Positions 40,814 through 53,400 of a stretch of 64,000 nucleotides of DNA are shown here, piece by piece. Each line of letters opens with the position of its first letter. Position 1 is the stretch's first letter. The stretch is taken from NCBI GenBank assembly GCA_003864495.1, contig ML133471.1:3718257-3782256 (forward strand), read 5' to 3'. Position numbers and translations under genes: made by a program. The stretch is from Nemopilema nomurai (Eukaryota > Cnidaria > Scyphozoa > Rhizostomeae > Rhizostomatidae). The notes below the pieces were generated by a model, which searched no databases, was not told where the DNA came from, and saw nothing but the letters and a program-made list of their open reading frames with translations.

Positions 40814-41554
40814 TTTGATTTATTCGAATCTTGTTTCACAGAAGCATCAATACGCATGCGTTGGCGTCGATTTTATTGTGCTCCGTTTCTAATAGCAACC
40901 TCGTGGAACTCCGTTGAACTGACCAAAACTCTGCGGAAATGGACACACTACAAACTCTGTTGTTGAAACTGATATTGTTGTGAAGCCTTTTACAACACAA
41001 ACATCTAAGTTTAAGAAGAACAAAATATGAAACAAGTATCGATGACATAATGGTTGTTCGATCAATTGCCACTCGAATGAGCAAGAGATAGGCCAAGCCA
41101 AGCGTTATTGTACACCATCGACATTTCGATATTGACTGGAGTCAATGAAAGTGTAGTGAACTCTTGCCACCTAATTAACATTCCAGATTCAATAAATTAA
41201 TCTTTGTAAATCATGTAGCTCAGGAAGATCAGAATTCCTTCCGATCACGGATAACACAGTTTGCTTGAGGGCAACATCAACCTTTACAGATTTAGTTTAC
41301 AAAATAATCAAAATAATCTCCATCTTTCCTAACCCAACAGAATTTCATGTTTTTTATATTACGAAAGCGACCAAACCAATCGTTGAATAGAGAAAGTTGT
41401 GCCTTAATTAAATACGTTCTTATTGCAAAAACTTGACTTTGCTATTACTGTTTGCAACTGATATGCAGAAAAGTCGGCTTTGTTATTGCTTTTGCCAACT
41501 GACTAGAAGAAAACAGCAAATCCAGTTTTGATACTTTCAAGATGGTTGTGAAGC

Positions 41555-42265
41555 TACACTACCGTTCAAAAAGTTTTGTCACAATTCGAAGTTTCGAATC
41601 TACTGGCGAATGAAAACAATTTAACGCGATCAAAAAATGTATCTTTTGAAACACTCCTATCATCCTTTAAAATGGTCTAAATAACGCGGTAAAAGCATCA
41701 ACAAGTTGCAGAATTTCAGTTCTCTTTATTCATTACAATTAATTATCAGAATTTGAAACCTCTACGCTTTGACCTTCTAGCAAATTAATCGAGATGTATC
41801 CTGTTTTTTGATCTCTCAATAAAGACCTTTCATGTCTTGGCGTCTAGAACTTCTTCCGTCTGCCAACCCTTGGCAATTTTTCACGGTTCTAAATTTAAGG
41901 AACTTTTGCATACAGCGAAAGCTGCATTCTTTGAGCAGCCCACAATTGATGCAGTTTTTTGGTAGCTTTTACCCTTATTTTCATAAAGGATAATTTCCAG
42001 ACGCTTCTCGTATGATATTTCACGACACTTAATAACCTCCATGTTCATGTTTCTGGCCTAGAAAATTTTTACGGTTAATCTTTTTAGAATAATGTGGCAA
42101 AATTTAAATACTTTGAAACAGGAACAATGTCTTATGAAAGTTTCATGGAAATAGCCGGTTGTAGTACTTAATAAAAGAGGATCAAATGCATGTTTTTTAA
42201 AGCTTTTATCATAAGCGTCTTTCGAAACTTCGAATCGTCCCAAGACTTTTTGAACGGTAGTGTAG
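41555..42265 (-). mobile_element. Internally deleted Tc1/mariner-like DNA transposon
   Basis: Both ends carry the same inverted sequence, starting TA then CACTACCGTTCAAAAAGT, with pairing of about 40-45 bp including TTCGAAGTTTCGAA. The TA at each edge fits the TA target duplication of the Tc1/mariner superfamily. On the minus strand, from an ATG at 42048, a reading frame shows the first transposase helix-turn-helix (SYEKRLEIILYENKGKSYQK then TASIVGCSKN). In-frame stops follow after about 55 residues. The rest of the transposase, including all catalytic Asp/Glu, is missing: the element is 711 bp against about 1.3-1.6 kb for intact Tc1 elements. It is immobile on its own. Confidence 0.85.
41760..42048 (-). 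pseudogene. Remnant of Tc1-like transposase N-terminus
   Basis: This frame begins MNMEVIKCREISYEKR and covers the paired-like DNA-binding part, then is broken by at least two in-frame stops (after LNLEP and after DAKT). Lysine-rich composition and the KGKSYQKTAS motif match the N-terminus of Tc1 transposases. No DDE/D domain is present. Confidence 0.7.
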
Positions 42266-42975
42266 ATGCAGATGTTCTTTATACTAGACCAGCGACTCTT
42301 GTACGAAAGAAATACACCGGTGCACTACACCATTAAACAAGATTAAATAAGGCCGATTTGATTTCTTTGAGCACACGGCACCCCAGTTAGTAAGGAGACT
42401 TCTATTCCTGTGCAGCAGGCACAGACATACATCAGCAAGAATCATAGATAGTGCGGAAAAATAACCGACCCGGATTTATTCTTTCCGACATCACCGGAGA
42501 TTTATTCTTTCCGACCTTCAGGCTGAAGACAGAACTGATTAAGTTAGAATTAGAAAGTTGTCATCAACGCAGGAAAATAACGAAGGCAAGAAATAAGGAA
42601 AATAACACATAGCCAAGAGGGAACCATGAAAATGCATTAAAATGCTTTCCTAATCGGATGGAACACCTTTTCTCTTCAAATTCAAATTTTGTTAATCCCT
42701 ATCAGAGAGGAAACTTTCATTAAAAGGTGGTGCATACGACAAAGGTGTGATGAAGTAGAAAAATAATTTTTTTAAGGAAGTAGTAGAAACAAGGTCATCT
42801 TTCGATTCGGCGCGGAGGCTACTATTTCACCCAAAAAGTAATATACAACTATGAATCATAGAAGCACGCTTAGTGATTGCAACGTTTTGCATGAAACAAT
42901 CTTATAAATCAAATCAATACGTGTACAAGTTAACTGCAAAGGGGATCTACAAGTCCTGCGGGACGATGCTTTACG

Positions 42976-45900
42976 TTAGCCGCTAACCGATGCTGCATAC
43001 TGTCCGGCGATACGATCAAAGTCTTTTTCCTGAAAAAGAACATACATTGAAATGAAATAAACTGATGCACTCTCTCGCATTTTCATAAACTGAAGACGCG
43101 AATTTTAGAACAGGATTATGCTTAAATTGCTCCTGAAGGTGCGTGTAGGATCTGAATCTGAGGAGCTGGTTATATTTCAGCCTTTTATAATGCAACCTAG
43201 AGCACTAGTTAACAGATTTGCTAGCTTCAAAAGCAAAAAAATAACATTACAAAGGAACCACCTTAGAGAAATAGTCCTTAGTGAAGCGATGGTTGAAGTT
43301 CGAGTCTTTCATCTGTGAAACATATCGATTGCTGACCTGCAAAAAATGACTGAAATGGCAAGATGCTCAAACTTGATACTTAAATACAACTTCTCTTTTA
43401 CCAAATTACATCCAGTCAAATCCACCACCATTTTATTTTGTACCGTCAGATTCAATCCAATCGCTTTTTCTCCTGTCACATCTCAGCCTGTCCCACCACC
43501 TCGCATCCTGTCTCACAAAACTGTGTCCCTTACATCGTACCCAACCGCACCTCACCCTGTCACGTTTTATCCTGTCACATCTGTCTTTATCATGTCTTAT
43601 CGCAAATAGTCCTTGTTACAAGTATAAGGAGGTTGGATTTAAGTATAAGTATAAGTCAGACAAACGGGTACAGCAAAGTCATCATCTTGACATTCTTAGT
43701 TATGAGATATCTTTCTCTCCTTCTGTCGCAAGAACCGTTATGAACCGTGTCAAGTTGGATTTTTGTTTTGAAACAATCGTCAAATCTTCGTAAATCAAGA
43801 TCATAATGCCTAAAATTCTTCTGATACTGCTTCTCAATAAAAACCTCATAATTACTTTCCAATGGTATGTCAACTACGTTGGTTAACTCAACAGCGTTAC
43901 TGTTCTTTAAAATAGTCTAGCTGTTGTTGATTGATGTAGATTTCAATTACATAATGCAACAGAAAAAGGTGTCAACCAGCAATACCTCTGGCGATTTCCC
44001 CAAATGCTGGCTCAAAACCGCAAGATTGATGAGTGTCGAGGCATTGTTGCTATCCTGCAGAAGACAAATAATATTTCAAGTGAGGCTGGACGAGAACCTA
44101 CGACCTATATGTATTCCCATCCACTTACGATAACGAGGCCTTTGAAAAAGGATCCATAACAGTAACATACATTCAAAAGGTTTATTTACATTTGCACCGA
44201 GTAGTTGTCACTCTGTTAACTATCAATGAAGGCCCATAAGCATCCATTAAATGACATAGCATCCATTAAATGGTAAAATTCTTATTTAAGCAGTACGAGG
44301 TTTCATTTTGACTGCGCCGATTCGCCTCTATTTGTGAACCTGGATAAAAACACCGAGTTGCTAGGAAGCTATATGCATACCCTTTCTAGTGCTTCTTGCA
44401 GCAAGCTTTCGGCATCATCGAACTTTCCCATGTGCATGTAACATGACGCTTGCCCATTTAGCAGCATCACCGTGGGTGTGTATTTGTCCGCTAATTCTTG
44501 GAAAATGTAATATGCATCTTGTGCCTTTTCCCCACCCTGAAAGCAACAGAAGGATTGAATTGCTTCGACTGAGAGTGGCATAATGAGAACTTTTTAACAC
44601 GCTCTCCCGCAATTATTCCTAGTTCCTTGTAATTTACCATTGTAATTGTTCCACCATCAGCTCTAAACTCCCAGTTCTCACCATTAGTTCTTTACCACCC
44701 ATTCACTTGATCGCTCACTCAGTCGCTCATACTCTACATTTTTAGTCAACTCCGACCTACTAAAAAATACTAACAATTACTTTTAAAATCTTTATTTTTC
44801 ATCAGGCCTTTTTCTATTCCACAAACTAGCTTGGATTCGCTATCAAATCGTTATGGAAAATAGCTACTCACCACGGCCATATTGAACCAAGCGGTTGCAA
44901 GCTGTGTCAATGTCGCATCCTCGTCAATTTCCTTCAAACAATTTAAATCACACCAATAGCTTCGTTGGTAAGCAATTTTTATGTACAATGCATAATAGTT
45001 AGGTGATCCTTTTGCGCAAACATTAAGTTTTGGAATATAGTCTTATATGAAGCATTGGTGTGTTGCAAAAGCGAATTATACTGTTATCCAATACAACTCC
45101 CTCGTGGGAATACTCCAGTTTAAAAGGGTGGAGCAAAAATTCTGTAACAGCAAATTTCTAAGCTGTTCATTTATGCTCCCTAGATTTGGTGAAAATTCAT
45201 TATCTAAGATTAGAAAGGTTTAAAATAAAAACTGCAGCATCTCTAAGTTCAAATACTTGGATCACACTACCAACCTGCATTCTTTTGAGTTCTTTCCTGT
45301 AAGATACAAAGCAGTATTCACAAAGAAGAATTTTACAATGATACTTTTCTACTTTAATTGCAAGAAATGTTTGTGGCTGTCCAAAATTGAAGTGAAACCA
45401 GTTTACAAAGCACCAAGATCAAAAAGCCATTTACTAAGATACCCCTAACTGGGTCTATTATGGAGGTCACAGAACAGAAATATCCTAAAGGTGCAAATAC
45501 TAAAGATGAAATGCTAAAAGAAATCAATTATGCCAGTTTGAGATGAACTGCATGTGAAAAAGGCTCTGGAGAATTGCCCTTAAGACTGATTCAAATCCAA
45601 CTTGAAGAATCACTCAAGAAGTCTGCAAGAATTTCTAAAAACAGTACAGTCTCTAAAGGTTATGTGGCACAGAAAGTCCCAAAGGTATTGGAGAACCAAA
45701 AGGAAGTAAAATTCATTTGAAATAAACTTTTGAAAGTATATATTGACGAACCTTGCAAGGTCAATCCTGTCCATTGCAATATATATTTGAACTGATAATG
45801 CTCCACTGAAATGAAAAAAGGCAAGGAAGCACATATTAATATTAGGGCGCACCACCCACTGGCATGTGAAATTGTTCAATCCAAATTTATATGAAGATGA

Positions 45901-48900
45901 TACATAAATTGATCTTCTTTATTTACATATGATTTTCAAAGTGCATTAACTTAAACTGATACAAAGATTCATCTTTGTGATTCATCTGAGATTCAAACTG
46001 AAACCTTTTTGGTGGTTATCAAACAAAAGTTCATAAAAGATTACTACTACTAAATATTAAAAGAATGAAAATGATCTGTGTTTTGCCTAAAATGCAAATT
46101 TGAAACTTGTGTGAGTGAAAAGAGGGACAACTAAAAACAAGAGAAGAGCATGGACACTTGTTGGGGAGACAAGTTAGGACAATCCTGAAATGTGTAGCTA
46201 TGCTTTTGACTATAAAACTCCTTATGCTTATGTTCTAAAGACTGTAGCCACAACCCCATCACCCAAATAAATACTGCATCCAGAAAATGAAATATTTGGT
46301 ATGAGTTAATTGGTAATTTTGAAGGGGGCACTGACCTCTCTAGAGCCTGTGACTGATGTAAACACCTTAACGCTGAGTCATAATCCTGAAATGTTAGGCA
46401 GAAGATTTCATAAACAAGGAGCACAAAGACAAGAGCCTTATACGCTAATGTAAAAAGAAGAAAAAAACATAATATGGAGAAAATAATGATAGAGATAGAG
46501 TCAAAAAAATTAATCTTTCTATGGGTTACCTGTTCATGTAAATAAATTGTTGAGGCAATAAGAAGAAAGTATTCACTGAAATCACTTGAATTTATCTTTC
46601 CCTCTAGTTGCTTTAATATATGCTCTCTAAAAAGGAAAAGTGCATGCAGAAGATTACAAATACTTCATATTTGATTGACTATTTTGACTTTTAATCAACA
46701 TTTTATCAAAGATGTTGCCTTGTAATTACAAAATAGCTATTCCAATGAATGGCTTGTTCAACTGTGATGTCTAATGATTCTCAGTAGCAGATTATGCACT
46801 AATTTTTAAGTGAACCAAAAGATTTCCGGGGCTCAAAATCAAAACAATGGATTATTGTGAAATAGTGACTATGAAAGACAAGAAAATAGGTGGATGCATT
46901 AATCCATGATAATTTTTCAACTTGCCTTTAACCCTACTAGAAGGCTGTTTTATTTTGCGTTCTCTGAGCACAGGCTCTGGGGCTTACTGGCCTTTCAATC
47001 ATTAAGACTGATCAAGAGGTTCTACTCCTTTATAATAACAGAATGCCATGAACACATATCACTGAAGGATGAAAGTTCTGCTCTCAGTTACAAATCAAAG
47101 CATCCAAAATGCTTTCCAAAAAAGAGACACTAAACAATGCTTCTGAAACTGATTGAAACTTTAAAACTGATTGACAAAACACAGCCAAAATCTTACTTGA
47201 AAACTTGAAAACAAAGAATGATAGTAAATAAGGAGTCAAGATAAACTTACTTTTTCCCAGGGTTTTGCAAATAATCTGCTAATACCCTGATTGCTTGGAC
47301 TTCTCCTGGGGAAGACCCTCTTACTTCATCTAGTACAACACCATATTTTCCCTATTTAAGAAAACATGAAACTGATCATGAATAATTGGGACCACAAATG
47401 TTAACCAATGTCAAACAGTAAGCTTCAGAGGATGTATAACTTCATCACAGTTCAAGCAATTTGTAGATGGAAAGATCTAAATACATCCAGCAGAAACTAC
47501 AAGGAATTTCATTTGCTATATTACAGCCATTATATCACAAACTACTAACAACCTTCCAAAGGCAAAAAAGGTTCAAGAAAAAACTTCTGTCTGCTTGCTT
47601 TCAAGTTTTCTAAAACTACATTCAACAGCAAAACAATCAATAACATAATTCATATCTTTTCAACATAATTATAATTTTCAAAGTTAAAAGTGGCTTTTTA
47701 AGTTATATTGAAGCTCCAAACTGAACTTTGAGAAGAACTAATTATTTGAACACTGCTTCCCTGTGTAAAATCCCATGAAATTTGAATGAAGGGTTATCCT
47801 GTAATGTAATAATGCAATTGAACAAAACAATAGGATACGTATAACATAAATCATCAAGTGTTATCTCGCAAATGAATTCATCTTACTTGTGCTGTATATG
47901 CTCTATATAGGAAAACATCTCTTTCTATTTTCAAATCTTGCGTTGATGGCTATGGAAAAATGAATGTAACTTAAACAAATGAAAAGGCATCAGTCTAAAT
48001 GATTCAAGATATGTTCATAGATAGATTCACAGTCTGAATTTCAAAGTATATGGCAAACAATTCACTTCAGTGGACTTGACAAGAGATACTAAAGACCTAT
48101 GTAATATATTAAGGCTCATTTTGATATAGTTCAAGTTGGATTTAGGTGACTTCAGCCTGCTTTTTCCTACAGGCTACTATATATATATATAGAAACACAT
48201 CCAACCTGGACTGGTGGTATATTCCAGTCCACTATGCAAAGATCTTAAAAATACCAAGTTAAACATGTTAGAAGTTAAAAAGACTTATATATTACACATG
48301 TGTTAGTTATCTTGAATAAATGGGTCCCAAAGACTTTCACACAAGCGAGGAACAGTTGTCTTTCGCAATTAAAATCAAATTAATAGCAAAGTCAAACCAA
48401 AGAACTAATCCTGAATGAAAAAGTCATTTAAAATGTCATGTTCATGGTACGATCTGAACAGCTAAGATTTCATGAATTCCTATGATTAAAATCAAATGTA
48501 TCCTTAGAAAAAGACTGTCTTGCTTGCTCTTGAAATACTTTGAAGTACTTTTGCCCTTGCTTCCAGAAATGTATTTTTAATACATTACAGACTTTGGTAT
48601 CAAAAGAGCGGGTTTATCCGCAATATAGAAGAAGATCCTATTCTGATGAAAACTTCCATCCAAAATATAGGATAAGCAAAGAAATCGGAAATATGTATAT
48701 CTCCAACGAATCAGAAACATTGTTTAACAATTTAAGATAATCAATATGTCAAAAGAGATTAAAAAAACTGGGGAAAATTTATCTTCTTGGATCTTGAAAC
48801 AAGCCCTTGAGAATGGAACATCTTGTTCCGTCCTAGGATCCTTTCACAAAATATTTGCTTCAAAGATACAACAGCTCCTCTTGTAATTCAATGCGATCTG

Positions 48901-49027
48901 AAATCGATTGAGGGATATATGAAATTACCTTGACTCGTTGTGCCTCGTTGATGCAATGTTGAAAATTCCCAATGTAGAAGGAGTTTCTTAACTCAAAAAG
49001 CTCGTCCACGTCACCACCAGCAGCCAT
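42976..49027 (-). CDS. COPE: Coatomer subunit epsilon (COPE)
   Basis: Epsilon-COP is the TPR-like alpha-solenoid that binds alpha-COP in the COPI coat, which drives Golgi-to-ER and intra-Golgi transport. Exons (minus): 49027-48929, 47949-47887, 47351-47251, 46626-46530, 46385-46336, 45805-45752, 45296-45275, 44931-44872, 44536-44381, 44054-43986, 43336-43262 and 43029-42976. All phases agree; the total is 900 nt, 299 residues plus stop, against about 308 in vertebrates. Diagnostic blocks are [63 protein letters not shown] MDRIDLAR+[61 protein letters not shown] and the end [11 protein letters not shown] 22-nt micro-exon (45296-45275) encodes KELKRMQ. Exon 1 starts with [10 protein letters not shown]. 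The 3' introns contain low-complexity CCTGTCACATC-type repeats (43420-43610). Confidence 0.96.
43420..43610. repeat. Degenerate CCTGTCACATC-type tandem repeat
   Basis: CCTGTC occurs repeatedly with CACATC, CCACC and CATCC variants in a pyrimidine-rich stretch. It lies in the COPE intron 43337-43985. It reads through as a chance open frame on the plus strand. Confidence 0.5.
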
Positions 49028-50486
49028 CTTTGTGATCTTCCTTCACAGTTTTTCTGAACACTTGTTCACAAACGAGGCTGAAATTGTGGCTGTGGCTCAA
49101 AATGCCAGATGCTCTTGCGCACATTTAGAGCTATTTGCATCACTAGTGCTTTTAAATTTGTACGAAGCACCAGATTACTGGTATGAAATCTTCTTCACAA
49201 GAACGACATTAAGATCGCCGAGCCATGTCAGCCAAAGGAAACTAGGGTCCTTTCCAAACAAAGTTCAAGATATAATTAAAGATTCGATGTAATCTTTACT
49301 TCGATGTAATCTGAGCGCATCAACGAATCAATGAAATTTTGGTCAGCAATTGGTTATTCATTTGTCAAATTTTAGGCGAGTCGGATGATAATACCTGATG
49401 CTCGTGAAATTATGACTCCAATTTTACATACAATATAAAAAAGAACAACTTGTTACAGAAGCAGATTCAAGATGGTCGTGAACTTTTTAGTGTTTTCCTG
49501 CGTCACTCATTTTCTGTTTATAACAGTTTTCATTGGTTCTTCTAATTGCTACTTCTTGTTTTCATATGAATGGAGTGAAATAAAATTTACATCAGCATGC
49601 CCTAGAAACATTTTACATAATATCGAGTTACACGTAGTCTTGTATATTTTTGGAAGAGTTTAACTTAAAGATTGCACCATTCATCACTGATCTTTCCAAT
49701 AAAAAGCAGTTAATCCAACAATAAAGTATGATTTTGGAACTTGATGCTACAGCATTGGCAACTAAAATTCCATATTGCCACAGCGCACTTCCAACTTCTT
49801 CTTATTTAGCTTCAGCAAAAGGACAGTATTGTCATCTAGGCTGGTTTCTCTACGTCGTTGTTCCACTTAGTACTTGCCTCTTTACACCGGCTATCTTTCC
49901 ATTAAGTAAGACATTAATTGGATAGAAACACAGTAAACAAGAGGCTTTTCCTACTCCTGGCTATCGCGAAAGCTTTTCTGGGTAAACGGAGGAAAAGTTA
50001 TCCTTAGGAAGAGGTGGAAGATATAGCAACTATCGGCTTGCAACAAAGTATTACTGGAAATCTTGTGGAAGGTCTAGCCTTTTTTGGCGAACCTTTGCCA
50101 GAGAGTAAACAAAAAAATCCATCGAATCGATGTTTTGAATTGATATTTAAAAAATTCATTCTTAACTCTGACACTTATTCACAATTTCATTATAAAACTT
50201 GATCAAATCAGAAAGTTGAAAATGGTACAAATTATGTTTAAAATTCTTGATACAAAACAGTTATGCAAAATAAAAAAATGATTTTAACAATGATAAACAT
50301 TGCAGAAAATAAACTGGCTTTAAATAAAAAAATAAAAGAAGAAAGAAAGTAAAAATCAGAGAATAAAAAGATTCATATTGTTCGCACAAGAATTAGGAGT
50401 TTTTAAGATATATGCCACGCCAATCAAAGTTAGTTCAGAGATGCAAGGTGACTGGCCACAAGTTAATCATATTCGAATAAGCTTCT
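49028..50486. other. Intergenic region between COPE (start) and GBA (end)
   Basis: Both neighbours are on the minus strand, so this 1.46 kb holds the COPE promoter at the left and the GBA 3' UTR at the right. It is AT-rich with no recognised gene or transposon end. Confidence 0.55.
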
Positions 50487-53400
50487 CTATAGAGTCCATT
50501 TGAAGGTTTGTATGGATCTGGGCGGAATCTGCCACACTATGTCACCAAAGCCTTGTTCTGAAATCTGAACCGTAAATGATGTTGGTTGACGGTTCAACAC
50601 AATTAGAATCCGAGACTTGTCCGGGTCGATGAAAGCTATGTATTCCAGCGAAGTTTTCCGGTCAGCATTGGATAGAATTCGTACTGAGCCAGGCACGACA
50701 AACCGGCTGAAGTGTCCCATATGATAGAATGTCGGCTAGGGGAAAATTTGGCAAATGAAAGCTGGCTAAAATGCACATTCATGTCACTTCTCGTGTCACA
50801 ATCAATCAACAACTGAGCCAGAATGCTGAACAGGTACGGAGTGCAGAAAGGGGCAAGAAGGCGCTTGGCACAACATTCATCAACATCAGAAAATTTGACC
50901 TCAGTATTAAGCAAAAACGCAAGGGCAAACGGAATTCTCTTTCAAAATGATTCAAAAAACACATTCCCAACAAGAAACCATAGCAAGCCAAAAATAAATC
51001 ATAATTGCAAAAATGTTTTTGTTTAGTAATATGATGGTGCAAACCTGTTTATATATGACTTTATTCTCGAAGTCAGCGATAATGGGGGAGTCGACAAAGT
51101 TCTTGACCCAATTAGGCCCACCTTGCATATTAAGAACCAGGTTCCAGTCTGTCCAGCCAACAGACCAGTGGTTCAGGTCCTAGAAGTGGTGAAAAGAAAG
51201 GTGAATAGAAGTCACTGACATGGGCAACCATTCTGCGGTAAAATTCGATTCTTTTGACATAACTGCCGAGTTTCACACTCGAAATGAGGGGGACTTGTAG
51301 GTTTTGTTGGCTAACAAGGAAAGGACCTACATTTAAAAGAACTACACGACTGATTAGAAGATATATCTTTTAAGTAGGGGCATAGAGTAGGAGATAAATA
51401 TGACACGACGACATTTATAACCGTTAGATTCTTCATCCAGTCAAAAAGCTTTCAATACGCCCAAGTATATCATATTCTGTTCACGGACGCATTCAGGGAG
51501 TAAGCACGCCTCCAGAAGGGGGGGGGGGGGGGGCTTTATTCAAACGATTAAGGAGGTGGGTAAGGCCAACGGCTTAACACTTTCTTGAACCATTTTTACG
51601 CTTTATACATAAATACACATATTGATTAGATGTTCCAATTTTTCAATTTACTCACTATATGAAAAAGCGACAAGCAACACATATAATTTTGTTGAAAGTT
51701 TTCAAATCTATTGGCAAAAGCCGTTCCTAATCAATCTTCAGTTACAGCTTTCCACAACAGACATTTGTATCAATTGTGTATTCAACCTTAAAGAGGAAAT
51801 GAAACCATTTTTTTTATTCGTTTAATCGATTTCTCCACCCACAATTGTGTAGGAAAAATAGTTCGCATTAGCTATTTCAAGCAAGAAGACTATTAAAAAC
51901 AAACTTAAACACCGCTAAACTGACAATAATTTTTCAACCAAAAAATGGCGAAGGGGGACTAGACACTAGCGAGCTGTGACGTAAAGTTATGGACACGAAG
52001 CGCGCATGTTCGAGGACAACAAATTTTCTGGCAGAGTTGGCGATCGCATGTTTAGTTTTTGAATTTCAATTCTCACCATATTGGACGAAAGTGACACTAG
52101 CTTAGGGGTTTCCGAAGAAGAAGAGGGGACAGTTGCTGTTTACTGTGTTCCTGCCAGGCCATACCAATTCGGCAGACACGGAATCAAGTAGCGACGAGGA
52201 TAACCTAGGTCACGACGGCCTAACCCCGGCAATTTTGCGAGAGCGATACGAACAAAAAACAGAAGTTAGTTCATGGTAAGTTTATTCCATAAATGTCGCA
52301 TATATGTTTAAAACTCGTTATCTTTAGTTTAAATGATGTCTAAATACTGTAGGTATCAATCGAAATTAGCAAGCGTCATGTACAGTGCCTAGGCCAGGCC
52401 CGGAGGGTCGCACCATCGTAAACTTAATTGATTATGACTATGGCATTATGGCTTTTTTTTGCAGGTGTAGATGTTGAAAATATGAAGTTTATCATCTTGT
52501 TGGTGCTTTGGAGTGCAGATGCTGCACTGGGTTAACTTGTATTGGACGAAAGCATTGAAAAATATGTGCACAACATGAAGATTTCATTGCCATGTCAAAT
52601 ACAACTGTGTTTCGGAATGTTGGCCCACTGCGAAGGGACAGACAGGGGAGTATCACAGGAAGGCAAGCCTACACGAGTAAGTAACAAAACAAATCATCTT
52701 ATTTAATGAAGCAAGTCATGTATATGATTGATAGTTTTGAAAGGAAATAGTTTTGGCAGTTTTATCTTAATCAGATATTTGAGAGCTGTAATCATTTCTA
52801 CCATGGATTTTCTTTTGTTTACAAGTTCAACAAGTTGTCAAATCTCCCCAGTATTACAGTATTAAAGTATTACAGTTTGGTGGATAATATTACCTATTAT
52901 GTGACTTGTTCATACCTTTTCTATCATATAATTATGCAATGATGTCATCATGATAGTTTTACCTAATGTTTCCTCTTGTTTCATTGGTTACTCTTTCATA
53001 GTCATAATTTTCACACATTCTATTTCTCCCTCATTTACAAATTATTCTTCTCTGTCTTCAAATTCATCCTCATCTCTTTCTGGATTCCACTCCTCATCAT
53101 TTTCAGCGAAACTTTTGTAGGAATCAGAATCACTGTCTTCCTCTTCAACTGTCTTCCTGTTTTTCCTGGGCTTAGTTGGCTGTCCTTGTTTTGACTCGCT
53201 GAATTTCTTTATTTTACATTATAGATAATTGATTGCCTACAAACAAAGCATAAATGAGAAAAGGGTTACAAAAAGTAATTTATATGGAAATGAAATGGAA
53301 TTTAAATTTGGCATATCAGCAAATGTTATTGTGCAAAGCGAACTTACATTATTTTGACTTGTTAATTTCCTTTTCTGTCTAATTATTTTCAGATTTTGGC

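Larger units (their letters stand above)
40814..42975. other. Intergenic region between coiled-coil gene and COPE
   Basis: It contains the promoter of the coiled-coil gene at its left side, the Tc1-like remnant at 41555-42265, and the probable COPE 3' UTR at its right side. Two minus-strand AATAAA signals lie at 42475-42480 and 42501-42506, within an 18-bp direct repeat (GATTTATTCTTTCCGAC). Nothing else was recognised. Confidence 0.55.
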
